NCBI GenBank assembly: GCA_012845835.1
Contig: JABAKD010000027.1
Span: forward strand, 5,821,465 to 5,885,464
Origin: Undaria pinnatifida
Lineage: Eukaryota; Sar; Phaeophyceae; Laminariales; Alariaceae
Length of the DNA: 64,000 nt
Reading direction: 5' to 3'
Position 1 is the stretch's first letter. Each line of letters starts with the position of its first letter. The notes below the pieces were generated by a model that saw only the letters and a list, made by a program, of their open reading frames with translations, did not search any database and was not told where the DNA came from. A program made the position numbers and the translations under genes. Below are positions 51,087-54,000 of the stretch, in pieces.

Positions 51087-54000
51087 ACCTTCCTGCCGCG
51101 CGTGGAATGGACTTATTTCCCGCCTCCCGCAGGTTTCCACGAGCTCGTGCCCCCTGAGCTGATCAGCATCTTCACTCCTAAGGAGCTGGAGCTGCTCATT
51201 TCGGGCCTGCCGGACGTGGACCTCGATGACTTGCAGGTGCGCCCAAACTGTTTTTTTTTTTGCCGCCGTTTCACCTCTCTCTGCGGTTGCTGCTGTCGGT
51301 TTTGCCGCCTATAGTGTTTGCCCTCTGGGGGCCTATTCATGCCACACCTCGAACAGATCATCATCTAGATCCTCTAGATAATATATATCGTCATACAGAT
51401 CATCATCTAGATAATGTAGATCATACATATCATCATCTAGATCATCTACGGTAGATCCTTCATCTGCCACCATGACATCCTGTGAAGGATCTGCGCACAG
51501 AGTACATGTCCAACCCTGGAAGCACTTGCTATTAATAGACACTTGCTGTTATTATTAGATGTTGCAGATTGTACGGCTCCCACCCGGTGACAAGAGCTAG
51601 ATCATTCGGATTGTATAAGGTACCACCCGGAAACTGAGCTAACACCCATCCAGATCTTCCGTGGAATATGTAGATCATAAAGTGCAGATCGCCGATCGGT
51701 CTTGACATGTGCAAACTTTGTTCTTACCAGCCCTATCGGGACCCGTGTACAAACGGAAAATGAACGAAGAGTGCGGCCTTACGATATCTTAGAGTGACCG
51801 CGCAGCATACGGTAGTCCATGGCTACGCTCGCGTCGTACTATCCAATTCCCTGCATTGGAGTGCGGCAATCAAGCCAAGGTGTTTGGCGTGGCCAATGGT
51901 ACTGTAATCGTACTGTAGTTCATCGTGCACATTTTTTCATCGTTTTCCCTCTCCAAAGTCGCAAAGGGCTTGTACCTGTCACTAATGTAGATGTGTTTCG
52001 GTATGTACTGTATGTAGCCCGCCCTATGGTTATCCCCCATTTCTGCGCCGACTGGGTCTCTCGCCCTCCCCCCTCCCTGGCAAGTCTAGCTTCCCTCGCT
52101 CACTGCATCTTCCCCCCCCCCCCCCGCCCCCCTTTTGCCCCTTCCGTCTTGCCGTGTTCCGTCTGTATGCTTGCACCCGAAAACACAAACTTATTCTGGC
52201 AGAACAACACGGAGTACACTAACTTCAAGACCGCAGACAAGGAGATCCAATGGTTCTGGAACGTGTTGCGCTCGTTCAGCAGGGAGGACCTGGCGCTGTT
52301 CCTGCAGTACGTCACCGGGACATCTAAGGTAGCTTTTGTTATGACCCCACCAACCCCACCACCCGACTCAAACACGCCCACACGAACACAAGAAAACTCT
52401 TACCGGTCTGCTGACGGTGAATACATGCTCACCGTAAACGTGAGGAAGATTGGGGCGTTTTGCTTGTCTCGGTGACTCCCTTGTATTTGCGATCAGATTG
52501 GTACACAAGCACCGTGACGTATGCCAGATCCCGTGCTACCATTGGCATGAGAGTCTGCTTTTTTCTTAGAGCCGTTCCTAACGAGCGCGAAGAAAGTCAC
52601 GAATCCTGACAAAATCGTACGATTTCTGCCATTTTGAAATTCCGAAAAGTCACGTTTTCGAAAAACAAATCACGTTATTTTTTGTCAGGAATTCTGACAC
52701 CAATAATTAGACAAAATGTCAAAACGATTCAAAGTCTGGATTCCTGACAAAAAGCACTTTTCGCGAAAAAGTCACGTTTTTTTTGTTCATGATTCCCGAT
52801 TTTTGTTTTGCGTCCGCTAGGGACGGTCCTTATTAATAGGAGGCTCCTTGCGTGTGGAAGTTTATGGCTCGCCCAAATCTTTATTTTGAGAAAAAATAAA
52901 AGGACACCCCGACGACACCATCCCACGACCAGCGACAACCATTGTGAAGTGCAAATTGCATTCAGACGGTATTGGGTAGTCCTGCTGTTAACGCCTTAGC
53001 AACTGGAAACCCGTTTGTGGGAAAACTTGCTTGGAATTAGTATAGAGGTTTTGGGGGGCTCTAAATAAGGGGTTGAGGAGTCCCGTGATCAGAAATGTGT
53101 TGGCCGAAAAAAAAAGCTCCCCCTGTTGTGGCTCGTGTCACCTGTGCAGTACACAAACACAAGAACGAAGGCAGGAACGAAAAATTCATGCGCGCATGCG
53201 GCGTCGTCGTCGTTTTGCGTCTTCTCGCACTATTTTCGAGTTTGATGTTTTTCGGATTTAGGAAGGTACCAGGTACAACACAATGCCTTTTTTGGAGCCT
53301 GTGTTGGAGCCACGGGGCTATGTCGTGGTGACTTCATTGGATGAGAGCAACAGAAACAAGAAATATCGATTTTTTGGGCCATTTTGTTTTCACGGACTTG
53401 ATTAGGTGGGAGCGACAGAAGCAGCAAGCTGGAGTGCATGTTTTTTTTTTGTCCTCCTGTCGCGTTCATATGTCGTCGATGCTTGTGTGTGTTTTCAGGT
53501 GCCGCTCGGAGGGTTCTCGACGTTACACGGGATGCGGGGCATCCAGAAGTTCAACATCCACAAGGCGTTCGGTGGCAGCCACCTCTTGCCCGCCGCGCAC
53601 ACATGGTAAGTTCGCTGTCCGTAAGAGTACCCGCTGTTGGGGGGAGGGGGTGTTTCGTAAGTTCACGCGCTTGGCCGTGATCCTGAGGATCATAGACCCT
53701 TTGCCATTCCTACGATGCCGGGACAGAGCACATTGTTCTTTCGGCTTGGGGGGGTTACTCATTTGTTGCTTGCCTTTTGTCGTATGACCATTGACGACGC
53801 ATCCCTTTCGAGAAGGAGCACCATTCAACTCTTATTAGAGGGCGACAACTCCAACGTTTTGGCGCTCACTGCGTTTTTTTCCATGTAATACGTGATGTTT
53901 TGCTTATCTTATCTCCCTGGGGCGGGGGGGGGAGGGGGGGCGAGGGGGGGCGAGGGGGGCGTTTTTTTTACCCACCCTTTCACAACTGCGTCCATGTGTT

